A DNA stretch of 64,000 nucleotides, from assembly GCF_009697385.1 (NCBI RefSeq), contig NZ_VUNL01000007.1, forward strand, positions 1-64,000, written 5' to 3'. Positions 18,198 to 26,270 of this stretch are shown here, piece after piece. Positions within the stretch are counted from its first letter, which is position 1. Every line of letters starts with the position of its first letter. The notes below the pieces were generated by a model. That model searched no databases. It saw only the letters and a list, made by a program, of their open reading frames with translations, and was not told the DNA's origin. The stretch comes from Wylensekiella montiformis (GTDB lineage: Bacteria; Bacillota; Negativicutes; Selenomonadales; Selenomonadaceae). The position numbers and the translations under genes are program-made.

Positions 18198-18258
18198 GAC
18201 GCGGCGAGTGGATTGTTTTTGAGGCGGGGATTCCCGCCTTATCATACTATTTTAGAAG

Positions 18259-18297
18259 TAAACCGGTACACTTGATGTGGGAATGTAAACCGGTTTA
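18259..18297. promoter_or_regulatory. Paired LacI-type operators upstream of kdgK
   Basis: Site 1, TAAACCGGTA (18259-18268), and site 2, the perfect palindrome TAAACCGGTTTA (18286-18297), have centres 27 bp apart. They resemble LacI-family operators (central CG, AAACC/GGTTT arms). A weak promoter, TTGATG (18272-18277) and TTATGC (18295-18300) with 17 bp between, would overlap site 2. Binding by the adjacent LacI protein is inference. Confidence 0.7.
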
Positions 18298-18325
18298 TGC
18301 AAGAGCATCAAGGAGCACAGGAGGT

Positions 18326-19276
18326 ATGGACGTGGCAGAGGTATTGACTTTTGGAGAGCCTATGGGGCTGATGGTGGCGGATGAAGTAAAGCCGCTGAAG
18401 GATGTGGAGCATTTTTCCCGCTATGTTTGCGGGGCGGAAGTGAATTTTTCTGTAGGTCTTTCCCGTCTGGGGCATGAGGTGGCATATATTTCCCAGGTCG
18501 GCCCGGATCCGTTTGGCGAGCATATCCGCGATTTTTTGGCGGAGAATCATATTGATAACCGTTATGTGAAGGTGGAGCCGAAGTATATGACGGGGATGCA
18601 GCTGAAGGCGAAGGTGACGGAGGGGGATCCGCTGGTCATCAATTACCGGAAGGGATCGGCTTTTTCGCATTTCCAGCCGTCTGAGCTGGATGGGATCGAT
18701 TGGAAGGGCGTCCGTCATGTGCATGTCACGGGGATTTCTGCCGCGCTGTCGGAAAGCTGCCGGGAGGCGGCCGGAAAGCTGATGGATTTGGCGCGGGCTA
18801 AGGGCGTCCGGGTTTCTTTTGATCCGAATCTGCGTCCGGCGCTTTGGCCGGATAAGCAGGAGATGGTGCGGGTACTCAACGGTTTGGCCGCGAAGGCGGA
18901 TATTGTGTTGCCGGGTGTCGGCGAGGGCGAAACGCTGATGGGGTCGCGGGATCCGGAAAAGATTGCGGATTTTTATTTGGCTCAGGGAGCGAAGGCCGTT
19001 GTGGTGAAGGTCGGCGCCAAGGGATCCTTCGTAAAGACGAGCGATGGGGAATGCTTTGATTCGCCGGGGTTCCGTGTGGATCATGTGGTAGATACGGTCG
19101 GCGCAGGAGATGGCTTTGCCGTCGGTACGATCAGCGCCCTGCTGGAGGGGAAAACGATTCGGGAGGCCGCCCGCCGCGGCGCCGCGATCGGTGCGCTGGC
19201 CGTTATGGTCGAGGGCGATAACGAGGGACTGCCGGATCGCCCGAAGCTGGAAGCCTTTATGAGCAGTCAGCAGTAA
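18326..19276 (+). CDS. kdgK: 2-keto-3-deoxygluconate kinase (PfkB family)
   Basis: About 316 residues. It phosphorylates KDG to KDPG with ATP. VLTFGEPMGLMVADE at the start, GAEVNFSVGLSRLGHEVAYI and the C-terminal VDTVGAGDGFAVGTISALL with the catalytic Asp of the GAGD motif are PfkB signatures; the neighbours kduI, kduD and eda fix KDG as the substrate. ATG at 18326 is used, but AGGAGG (18319-18324) is one base from it and seven bases from GTG at 18332, so the true start may be six bases later. The longer open frame upstream crosses the operators and the regulator gene. Confidence 0.92.
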   Translation: MDVAEVLTFGEPMGLMVADEVKPLKDVEHFSRYVCGAEVNFSVGLSRLGHEVAYISQVGPDPFGEHIRDFLAENHIDNRYVKVEPKYMTGMQLKAKVTEGDPLVINYRKGSAFSHFQPSELDGIDWKGVRHVHVTGISAALSESCREAAGKLMDLARAKGVRVSFDPNLRPALWPDKQEMVRVLNGLAAKADIVLPGVGEGETLMGSRDPEKIADFYLAQGAKAVVVKVGAKGSFVKTSDGECFDSPGFRVDHVVDTVGAGDGFAVGTISALLEGKTIREAARRGAAIGALAVMVEGDNEGLPDRPKLEAFMSSQQ

Positions 19277-19304
19277 ACAGGTCAGGATGTTTGGAGGAAT
19301 CAAA

Positions 19305-20147
19305 ATGGATGTACGTTATTCAGTGAATCCCCGCGACTTTAAGCGGTATACCACGGAGGAAGTCCGCAGGGAGTTCTTGATTGAGAAGGTGTTTGAGCCG
19401 GATGCGGTAACGGCGGTGTATTCCCATGTAGACCGCATGGTTACGTTCGGCTGCATGCCGGTCAGCCGGACGGTCGCGCTCGATGACGGGATTGATGTCT
19501 GGCATAATTTCGGAACGAAGTATATTTTGGAGCGTCGGGAGATCGGTATATTCAATGTCGGCGGTCCCGGCGTGATCACAGCGGACGGCGCAGAGTACCG
19601 GCTGGGCTATAAGGATTGCCTATATGTTACGATGGGGACGAAGGACGTGACGTTCCGGAGTGAGGACGGCAGCAAGCCGGCGAAGTTCTATATGGTTTCT
19701 GCACCAGCGCATAAGGCATGCAAGACGACGCTGCTGACGATTGCTGATGCCCGCAAGGTACCGTGCGGTTCTATGGAGCAGGCGAACGACCGGGTCATCA
19801 ATCAGTTTATTCATCCGGATGTATTGGAGACCTGCCAGCTGTCCATGGGGATGACGTCGCTGAAACCGGGCAGCGTCTGGAATACGATGCCGGCGCATAC
19901 GCATGAACGGCGGATGGAGATTTACTTCTATTTTGAGATTCCGGATGAGGATGTCGTTTTCCATATGATGGGACAGGGCGACGAGACGCGCCATATTGTC
20001 ATGAAAGGGGAGCAGGCTGTGATCAGCCCGTCCTGGAGCATTCATGCCGGATGCGGCACGTCGAATTATACGTTCATCTGGGCGATGGGCGGCGAAAATA
20101 AGACGTTTGATGATATGGATGATCTTCGGAAAACGGATCTGAAGTAA
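19305..20147 (+). CDS. kduI: 5-keto-4-deoxyuronate isomerase
   Basis: 280 residues, the usual KduI length. It converts 5-keto-4-deoxyuronate (from unsaturated uronates released by pectate lyases or similar enzymes) to 2,5-diketo-3-deoxygluconate. It starts with VRYSVNPRDFKRYTTEEVR and keeps the cupin metal-site segment TMPAHTHERRMEIYFYFEIP (three ligands in H-x-H-x4-E) and SPSWSIHAGCGTSNYTFIW. ATG 19305 with GGAGG nine bases upstream; an in-frame ATG at 19287 lacks an RBS. Confidence 0.95.
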   Translation: MDVRYSVNPRDFKRYTTEEVRREFLIEKVFEPDAVTAVYSHVDRMVTFGCMPVSRTVALDDGIDVWHNFGTKYILERREIGIFNVGGPGVITADGAEYRLGYKDCLYVTMGTKDVTFRSEDGSKPAKFYMVSAPAHKACKTTLLTIADARKVPCGSMEQANDRVINQFIHPDVLETCQLSMGMTSLKPGSVWNTMPAHTHERRMEIYFYFEIPDEDVVFHMMGQGDETRHIVMKGEQAVISPSWSIHAGCGTSNYTFIWAMGGENKTFDDMDDLRKTDLK

Positions 20148-20190
20148 TGGAGAGTGTCCGGGTATTGCGGGCAGAAAGGAAGTCAGCAGC

Positions 20191-20976
20191 ATGGATATCA
20201 TGAAGCAGTTTTCTTTGGAGGGGAAGGTCGCACTGGTGACCGGCGCGGCATACGGCATTGGTTATGCGATTGCGAAAGCCTATGCGGAAGCCGGCGCGAA
20301 GATCGCGTTCAACTGCCGCGGGCAGGAGCACATGGATAAAGCCCTTGCCGCTTATAAAAAAGATGGAATCGAGGCGCACGGCTATATCTGCGATGTCACG
20401 AGAGAGGACGAGGTGCAGAAGATGGTCGCGGATATTGAAAAAGAACTCGGCACCATTGATATTTTGGTGAACAACGCCGGTATTATTAAGCGGATTCCGA
20501 TGCTGGAAATGAAGGCGGAGGAGTTCCGGCAGGTGATCGATATCGATCTCAATGCGCCGTTCATCGTGTCCAAAGCGGTGATTCCGGGCATGAAGAAGAA
20601 AGGTCATGGCAAGATCATCAACATCTGCTCGATGATGAGCGAACTGGGCCGTGAGACGGTTTCCGCTTATGCGGCAGCCAAGGGTGGATTGAAGATGCTG
20701 ACCCGCAATATCGCTTCGGAGTACGGCGCGGACAACATTCAGTGCAATGGCATTGGACCGGGATATATCGCTACGCCGCAGACGGCGCCGCTGCGTACGC
20801 CGGGCCATCCGTTCAATTCCTTCATTCTGTCCAAGACGCCGGCTAACCGCTGGGGTACGCCGGAAGATCTCATGGGGCCGGCGGTGTTTTTGGCGTCCGA
20901 TGCTTCGGATTTCGTCAATGGTCATATTCTTTATGTCGACGGAGGAATTCTGGCCTATATCGGCAAACAGCCGTAA
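20191..20976 (+). CDS. kduD: 2-deoxy-D-gluconate 3-dehydrogenase / 2-keto-3-deoxygluconate oxidoreductase
   Basis: 261-residue short-chain dehydrogenase. The NAD site is VALVTGAAYGIGYAIAKAYA, then NNAG (about 93-96), catalytic serine in ICSMMSELGRE and Y-x3-K in SAYAAAKGG. The tail NGHILYVDGGILAYIG is the usual SDR end. It reduces 2,5-diketo-3-deoxygluconate to KDG after KduI. It lies 43 bp after kduI. AGGAAG is about ten bases before the chosen ATG; ATG at 20200 is possible. Confidence 0.93.
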   Translation: MDIMKQFSLEGKVALVTGAAYGIGYAIAKAYAEAGAKIAFNCRGQEHMDKALAAYKKDGIEAHGYICDVTREDEVQKMVADIEKELGTIDILVNNAGIIKRIPMLEMKAEEFRQVIDIDLNAPFIVSKAVIPGMKKKGHGKIINICSMMSELGRETVSAYAAAKGGLKMLTRNIASEYGADNIQCNGIGPGYIATPQTAPLRTPGHPFNSFILSKTPANRWGTPEDLMGPAVFLASDASDFVNGHILYVDGGILAYIGKQP

Positions 20977-21048
20977 CGGGGCCACTTTCGGAACGTCGGA
21001 AGGAACCGGCCCGATCATGAGCCGGATAGATAGGAAGAGGTGCGAAAG

Positions 21049-21693
21049 ATGGATAAAAATCAAGTGGCTGCTAAGCTTTCTGCGCAGGGAATCATTGCCG
21101 TGGTGCGCGGCAGGACCTGCGAGGATGGGATCAAGATCGCGGATGCCTGCATCAAGGGCGGGGTAAAAGCCATCGAACTGGCTTTCACGACGCCGCAGGG
21201 TGATGTGGCGATCAAGACATTGGCCGAGAAATATCGGGACGATGAGGATGTGATCATCGGCGCCGGGACGGTGCTGGATGCGGCCTCCTGCCGGATTGCG
21301 ATTCTGAACGGGGCGAAGTTTATCGTTTCTCCCTGCTTCAGCGAAGAAGTGGTTCGCATGTGCAATCTGTATCGGGTGGTTTCCTGCCCGGGCGTCATGA
21401 CGCCGACGGAGGCAGTCGCCGCATTGTCGGCCGGTGCGGATATCATCAAGGTATTCCCCGGGGATATTGTCGGCACGAAGATGATAAAAGATCTTCATGG
21501 CCCGCTGCCGCAGGCTGCCCTGATGCCGTCAGGCGGCGTTAGTGTGGAAAATACGGCGGACTGGCTCCATGCCGGCGCGGTTGCGGTATCGGCAGGCGGA
21601 AGCCTCACCGGCGCGGCAAAGACCGGTGATTATGACGGCGTAACGGCGAAGGCCCGGGAGTTTGTTCAGGCTGTTGCCGCAGCCCGCGCCTGA
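21049..21693 (+). CDS. eda: KDPG/KHG aldolase
   Basis: 214 residues. It cleaves KDPG to pyruvate and glyceraldehyde-3-phosphate. The motif GIIAVVRGRTCEDGIKIADA, the Glu region AIELAFTTPQ, VIIGAGTVLD and the Schiff-base lysine in FIVSPCFSEEV (lysine in GAKFIVSP) fit class I KDPG aldolases, as do VFPGDIVGTK and ALMPSGGVS. ATG at 21049 has AGGAAGAGG eight bases upstream; GTG at 21040 is too close. It completes the route from KDG made by KduD or UxaA. Confidence 0.94.
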   Translation: MDKNQVAAKLSAQGIIAVVRGRTCEDGIKIADACIKGGVKAIELAFTTPQGDVAIKTLAEKYRDDEDVIIGAGTVLDAASCRIAILNGAKFIVSPCFSEEVVRMCNLYRVVSCPGVMTPTEAVAALSAGADIIKVFPGDIVGTKMIKDLHGPLPQAALMPSGGVSVENTADWLHAGAVAVSAGGSLTGAAKTGDYDGVTAKAREFVQAVAAARA

Positions 21694-21754
21694 TCGTGGT
21701 ATTCTTGAGTCAGAGTTCTGGGACGGACGGATTCAGGAAAGGCGGTGGATTGCT

Positions 21755-21934
21755 GTGATTCAGCTGGAAAAAGTCAAAGCGGCACTGGAAGCGGTCGAAG
21801 CGTGCTGCGGACATTGCGTGGTATGTTCCCCCTCATGCCCGATTGCCGTATCACGCCGCGCGCTGGCCGGCCTGCGGGATGATCTGCTGGACGCAGCGCC
21901 CGACGATGACGGTACCGTGAAACAGGAAGTATGA
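21755..21934 (+). CDS. Small cysteine-rich protein of unknown function
   Basis: About 59 residues from a GTG start. A helix (LEKVKAALEAVEA) leads into CCGHCVVCSPSCP, a cluster of five cysteines and one histidine that could bind zinc or an iron-sulfur centre. I do not recognise a family. RBS is weak (GGCGGTGG about five bases upstream). It follows eda by about 60 bp and is followed by a strong terminator, so it is probably the last gene of the kdg operon. Confidence 0.5.
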   Translation: MIQLEKVKAALEAVEACCGHCVVCSPSCPIAVSRRALAGLRDDLLDAAPDDDGTVKQEV

Positions 21935-21979
21935 CCGCGGCGCCATGAGAAAAGAATCCAATAAAAAATAGCGCAAGGA

Positions 21980-22022
21980 AAAACGCTCCCGGTGGGCTTG
22001 GGCCGCACCGGGAGCGTTTTTT
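21980..22022. terminator. Bidirectional intrinsic terminator between the kdg and hydrogenase operons
   Basis: A 15-bp perfect stem (21980-21994 with 22006-22020) followed by a T-run on both strands. The operons converge here: the plus-strand kdg operon and the minus-strand hydrogenase operon end on either side. Confidence 0.92.
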
Positions 22023-22028
22023 CATTGC

Positions 22029-23792
22029 TCAGTGAAATTCGTAGGGTTTGTTTACCTTATGATAGGTGGTATGCAAAAGCTCATGCGCTTTGTCGCTGAG
22101 CGGTTCGCCGAGGAATTCGCGGTAAAGGGTCTGGATTTCCGGGTTTTCATGCGACTTGCGGATGGGCAGGTTTTTATCGATTTTGTAGAGAGCCGCCATG
22201 CGCTTTTTGCGGATGGCGTTCGTCGTGCCGATCGGCTGTCCGCCGCCGCCGATGCAGCCGCCGGGGCAGGCCATGATTTCGATGAAGTCGTAGGGGCTGG
22301 TTCCCTTCCGGACTTGCTCCATGATGATGCGGGCGTTCCGCAGGGTATGAGCTACGGCGATACGGATTTCCCGGCCGTTCAGCGTCACGGTGCATTCCTT
22401 GATTCCGTCGAATCCGCGGACATCGTTGAAGTCGAGTTTTTCCAGTGTTTCGCCGGTGACTTTTTCGTAGACCGTGCGCAGGGCCGCTTCCATGACGCCG
22501 CCTGTGGCGCCGAAGATCGCGCCGGCGCCGGAGCCGGTGCCGAGCGGGCTGTCAAAGTCGCTCTCCGGCAAATTGCCGAGGGAAAGACCGACGTATTTGA
22601 TGAGCTTGATGAGCTCGCGCGTGGTGAGGACGATATCGACGTCCTGCATGCCGTCGCGTCCCATTTCCGGCCGGGCGGCCTCAAATTTCTTGGCGGTACA
22701 CGGCATGACGGACACGGTGACGATCTGGCGGACATCGATGCCGGCCTTTTCCGGATAATAGGTTTTGGCGATGGCGCCGAACATGCTCATGGGTGATTTT
22801 GCCGAGGACAGATGGTCGCGGCAGTCCGGGAAATGTTTTTCCATATAGTTGACCCAGCCGGGACTGCAGGAGGTCATCATGGGCAGGGTGCCGCCGTTCT
22901 GCAGGCGGTCGAGGAATTCCGCGCCTTCTTCCATGATCGTGAGGTCGGCGCCGAAGTTGGTGTCGAATACCTTGTCGAAGCCCAGAAGCTTCAGCGCTGT
23001 GACCATTTGTCCGGTTACGATGGCGCCCGGCTCCATGCCGAAGGCATCGCCGAGGGCGACGCGGACGGACGGAGCGATCTGTACGATGACATGTTTTTGC
23101 GGATCCTGCAGGGCGTTGAGTACTTTTTGCGTATCGTCCTTTTCGACGATCGCGCCGGTCGGGCAGACCAGGCTGCACTGGCCGCAGAGGATGCAGTCCG
23201 TAGCTTCCATCGGTTTGTTGAACGCCGTGGTGACGACGATGTCGCTGCTGCGTCCGGCATAGGTCAGGGCGGCGATGCCCTGCACGTCCTTGCAGGCGCG
23301 GATGCAGCGTCCGCAGCGGATGCATTTCGAGGGATCGCGCACGATGGAAGGATTGGTTTCGATGCGGGGCTCCTCTTTGACTACGCTGGGCAGCGGGGAT
23401 TCCAAAATGTTGAACCGGCTGCAGAGGCGCTGCAAGTCGCAGTTCTGATTGCGCGGGCAGCTCAGGCAGTCTTTGTGATGGTTGGCCAGCATCAGCTGGA
23501 GGATGGAGACCTGCGTATCGCGGACGATCTGCGTGTCGGTATGGACGTCCATGCCTTCCCAGACTTCGGTCGAGCAGGCCGCGAGCAGACGCCGCTTGCC
23601 CGTGACCTCGACGGAGCAGAGACGGCAGTGCGCTTTGATGCGCTGGTCTTCATGGTAGCAGAGGTGCGGGATATCGATTCCGAGCTTCTGCGCCGCCTGC
23701 ATGATTTTCGTTCCTTTCGGAACTTCAAGCGGGATATTATTGATGGTCAGATGAACCATCGGGATTTTCTTGGATTCGTTTTCAGCGGCCAT
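22029..23792 (-). CDS. hydA: NAD-linked [FeFe]-hydrogenase catalytic subunit
   Basis: 587 residues. Order of centres: [2Fe-2S] domain (cysteines in CYHEDQRIKAHCRLC and AAC, 45-73), His-Cys [4Fe-4S] (HHKDCLSCPRNQNC, 105-118), two [4Fe-4S] sites (CIRCGRCIRAC, 157-167; CILCGQCSLVC, 200-210), and the H-cluster motifs TSCSPGW (307-313), MPCTAKKFE (363-371) and MACPGGCIGGGGQP (507-520). All active-site cysteines are present. It makes or uses H2 in the cytoplasm with the two NADH-handling subunits encoded upstream. Its start overlaps the hydB stop (TAATG). Confidence 0.96.
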   Translation of the reverse strand: MAAENESKKIPMVHLTINNIPLEVPKGTKIMQAAQKLGIDIPHLCYHEDQRIKAHCRLCSVEVTGKRRLLAACSTEVWEGMDVHTDTQIVRDTQVSILQLMLANHHKDCLSCPRNQNCDLQRLCSRFNILESPLPSVVKEEPRIETNPSIVRDPSKCIRCGRCIRACKDVQGIAALTYAGRSSDIVVTTAFNKPMEATDCILCGQCSLVCPTGAIVEKDDTQKVLNALQDPQKHVIVQIAPSVRVALGDAFGMEPGAIVTGQMVTALKLLGFDKVFDTNFGADLTIMEEGAEFLDRLQNGGTLPMMTSCSPGWVNYMEKHFPDCRDHLSSAKSPMSMFGAIAKTYYPEKAGIDVRQIVTVSVMPCTAKKFEAARPEMGRDGMQDVDIVLTTRELIKLIKYVGLSLGNLPESDFDSPLGTGSGAGAIFGATGGVMEAALRTVYEKVTGETLEKLDFNDVRGFDGIKECTVTLNGREIRIAVAHTLRNARIIMEQVRKGTSPYDFIEIMACPGGCIGGGGQPIGTTNAIRKKRMAALYKIDKNLPIRKSHENPEIQTLYREFLGEPLSDKAHELLHTTYHKVNKPYEFH

Positions 23793-25042
23793 TATTCAGC
23801 ACCTCCGATTTCAAATACTTCCGGGAACGCCAGCATTGCCGACTGCAGGGTATTCTGCGCCGTTTCCCCGAGCCCGCACAGGGAGGACATGCTCATGACA
23901 CGGGCGATGGTGGCCATGATGCGGATATCTTCCCGGGTGGCCGTGTGGTTGGCGATTTTGTCCAAAATGATCTTGATATGAAGATTGCCCTCGCGGCATG
24001 GCGTGCATTGACCGCAGCTTTCTTCCGAGAAAAATTCCTGATTCATGCGCAGGAAGTCAATCACACTGGTCCGCTTGTCGATGACCAGCATGGCGCCGGA
24101 GCCGACCATGACGCCGGCGGCCCGCAGGTCGTCGTAAGTATACGGCGTGTCGAGGATGGAATCGTCCGCGACCTTGCCGGAGGCGCCGCCAAACTGGATC
24201 AGCTGGATGCCGCGGTCCTTTTGGATGCCGCCGGCAAGATTGTAGATGATTTCGCGGATGGTCGTGCCGAACGGGATCTCAAAGGCGCCCGGGCGGTTGA
24301 CGTTGCCGGCCACGCTGATCATTTTCGTGCCGATGGATTCCCCGGAGCCGCAGGACGCATAGACATGGTCGGCGTCCATGAGAAGATGCGGGACGATGGA
24401 CAGGCTTTCGACGTTGTTGAGACAGGTCGGCCGCGCGAAGAGGCCGCTGACCTTGATGAACGGCGGTTTCATGCGGGGACGTCCGGCCTTTCCTTCGATG
24501 GAGCGGATGAGCGCCGTGCCTTCGCCGCAGACGTATGCGCCGCCGCCGGAATAGAGGTGGAGCTGGAAGTTGAAGCCCTTGCCGAGGATGTTTTCCCCGA
24601 GGAATCCGTAATTTTTGGCCTGCCGGATGGCATTCAGCAGGAGCGGGCGGAAGCAGGCGTATTCGGCGCGCATATAAATGTAGCCGTCGGTAGCGCCCAC
24701 GACATAGCCGGCGATAATCAGCGCCTCGATCAGGTTGAACGGGTCGTTTTTGATGAGCTCGCGGTCTTTGAAGGTCGTGGTCTCTCCCTCGTCGGCATTG
24801 CAGACGACGATTTTGTTTTCGCCGACGACAGCGCGGGCCTGTGACCATTTCCGGCCCATTGGGTATTCCGCGCCGCCGCGCCCGCGTACTTTGACCGAAG
24901 CGATGAGGTCGCAGATTTCCTCCGGATCCATATTCACGGCCTTGCGCAGCGCCTCGAATCCGCCGATATTCATATAGGAACCGATGGATGAGGTATCATA
25001 TTGGCCGAAATTCTTGGTGAGAAATCGGATGTTTTTGCTCAT
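23792..25042 (-). CDS. hydB: NuoF-like NADH-binding subunit of the hydrogenase, compact form
   Basis: 416 residues. VKVRGRGGAEYPMGRKW (FMN/NAD entry), CNADEGETTTFKDREL, GGGAYVCGEGTALIRSIEGK and SCGQCTPCREG with a later cysteine in SLCGLGE give the FMN and one [4Fe-4S] centre. Bifurcating HydB proteins are about 540-620 residues with an N-terminal thioredoxin-like [2Fe-2S] domain and a C-terminal two-[4Fe-4S] domain; both are absent here, the C-terminus ending at FEIGGAE. This resembles the compact subunit reported for the ferredoxin-independent enzyme of Syntrophomonas wolfei. Sixteen bp after hydC. Confidence 0.93.
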   Translation of the reverse strand: MSKNIRFLTKNFGQYDTSSIGSYMNIGGFEALRKAVNMDPEEICDLIASVKVRGRGGAEYPMGRKWSQARAVVGENKIVVCNADEGETTTFKDRELIKNDPFNLIEALIIAGYVVGATDGYIYMRAEYACFRPLLLNAIRQAKNYGFLGENILGKGFNFQLHLYSGGGAYVCGEGTALIRSIEGKAGRPRMKPPFIKVSGLFARPTCLNNVESLSIVPHLLMDADHVYASCGSGESIGTKMISVAGNVNRPGAFEIPFGTTIREIIYNLAGGIQKDRGIQLIQFGGASGKVADDSILDTPYTYDDLRAAGVMVGSGAMLVIDKRTSVIDFLRMNQEFFSEESCGQCTPCREGNLHIKIILDKIANHTATREDIRIMATIARVMSMSSLCGLGETAQNTLQSAMLAFPEVFEIGGAE

Positions 25043-25058
25043 GGTATTGCCTCCTTGC

Positions 25059-25565
25059 TCAGGTCAGAGAACGCAGGAGCGCTTCGATTTTTTCCTGCGA
25101 ATCCAGATGGTCGTAGATGTGACCGTTGATGCGCACGGACGGAGCGCGGTCGCATGCTCCGTAGCAGGTGGTCGTCTCCAGCGTAAAACGTCCGTCGTAG
25201 GTGGTTTCGCCGATTTTGATGTCGAGCAGCCGTTCCAGTGTCTCAAGCAGACGTTTTGTATCGATTACATTGACCCGGCAGGCCGGCGAGCTGCACACCT
25301 GGATCGGATATTTGGCCCGCGGCTTTGAGGAAAGTTCGCTGTAAAAGTTCAGGCAGTCGAAGACATTCGTCACCGGCATGTCCAGACGGTCGGCCAGATA
25401 ATAGGCAACCGGTTCCGGTATGTAGTGGCGCTCGTTGAGATCCTGAACTTCCAGAAGGATGCCGACGATCTGCGTTTTGTCATTGTCGTGGGATTCCAGA
25501 ACGAGATCGATCTTTGCCTGAAGCTCCGCCGGCAGCGGATACTCTTTCGTTTGTGCAGTCAGCAT
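25059..25565 (-). CDS. hydC: NuoE-like [2Fe-2S] subunit of the hydrogenase
   Basis: 168 residues, thioredoxin-like [2Fe-2S] protein. Cluster ligands are in QVCSSPACRV and TTCYGACDRAP (C-x4-C then C-x3-C). The helical N-terminus (LQAKIDLVLESHDNDKTQIV, YIPEPVAYYLADRL) matches NuoE/HydC. It passes electrons between the NuoF-like subunit and HydA. It is the first gene of the three-gene minus-strand operon; AGGAGG lies before ATG 25565, and a TATAAT-like -10 is seen about 50 bases upstream (around 25610) without a clear -35. Confidence 0.93.
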   Translation of the reverse strand: MLTAQTKEYPLPAELQAKIDLVLESHDNDKTQIVGILLEVQDLNERHYIPEPVAYYLADRLDMPVTNVFDCLNFYSELSSKPRAKYPIQVCSSPACRVNVIDTKRLLETLERLLDIKIGETTYDGRFTLETTTCYGACDRAPSVRINGHIYDHLDSQEKIEALLRSLT

Positions 25566-25903
25566 AGAAAAGCCTCCTAAATATTCACTACAGATATGAC
25601 TATTTTATTATATAATAAATGGAAGGGGATTCCCATACCTCAGCCGAAAAAACTAAGAAAAATCAAGAAAAAACTAAAGATATTAGTAACCGGTACACAC
25701 TTTGAGAAATAAAGAACGAAGTAGAGGGGAAGAATAAGAGGAAACATGGGGTCGGAGACAAGGATGCGGGCCGGAAAAGCGGGACTTGTTAACCAAAAGA
25801 TTACATGACAAGGTATACAACGTTACAGTATTATGATATAATAAACATGTCGCTTGGAGAGCATGTAAATAGACTTCATACTGATCATATGGGGGGAACA
25901 TTT
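25566..25903. other. 338-bp divergent intergenic region
   Basis: Holds the leader and presumed promoter of hydCBA (minus strand, A+T-rich around 25590-25620), an A-rich stretch with repeated AAAAAACTAA-like words (25648-25680), and on the plus strand a promoter, TATACA (25814-25819) and TATAAT (25837-25842) with 17 bp between, for the small gene at 25904. No other gene is seen. Confidence 0.6.
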
Positions 25904-26143
25904 ATGGCAATCAAGAACATTGAAATGGACCGTCGTGACAGTGCGAGTTATCGCAAAATTTTGAAACGAGGAGGTTTCCTTTCGGCCAGTTATTTGTCTG
26001 TCAATGGCTTCGATGTGACCCAGCTCAGGAAACTGGCGCTGGCGGGAGAGCTCGATGCAGTCCGCTGCGCTATCGGCAACTCCATCCGCTGGTATTATCG
26101 GGAGCGGCAGGCAGAAAATGCACATCTCCGCGGCTTGGCATGA
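25904..26143 (+). CDS. Small basic protein of unknown function
   Basis: 79 residues: MAIKNIEMDRRDSASYRKIL, then GGFLSASYLSVNGFDVTQLR and a basic tail (SIRWYYRERQAENAH). The middle could be a helix-turn-helix-like fold, but I do not recognise a family. ATG at 25904 has a G-rich RBS (GGGGGG about six bases upstream) and a TATACA-17-TATAAT promoter about 60 bases before, so it is probably a real gene with its own transcript. Confidence 0.6.
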   Translation: MAIKNIEMDRRDSASYRKILKRGGFLSASYLSVNGFDVTQLRKLALAGELDAVRCAIGNSIRWYYRERQAENAHLRGLA

Positions 26144-26270
26144 TTCTTCATGCTCATGTTGTATTTTTTCTTTTGGAACTTTGTGGAATCGGTGCTGCCG
26201 GTTCTCTTTTTTTGCCTTTTTTCAGAGGATGATGATAAGATAGAAGGAAAAGAGGAAAGAGGGGACAGAG

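Noticed and set aside
20074-21498. Open frame of 474 codons on the minus strand
   Set aside because: Antisense over kduD and eda, both certain genes in the other direction.
22812-23981. Plus-strand open frame of 389 codons across hydA
   Set aside because: Opposite strand to the hydrogenase operon, whose cysteine motifs prove the coding strand.
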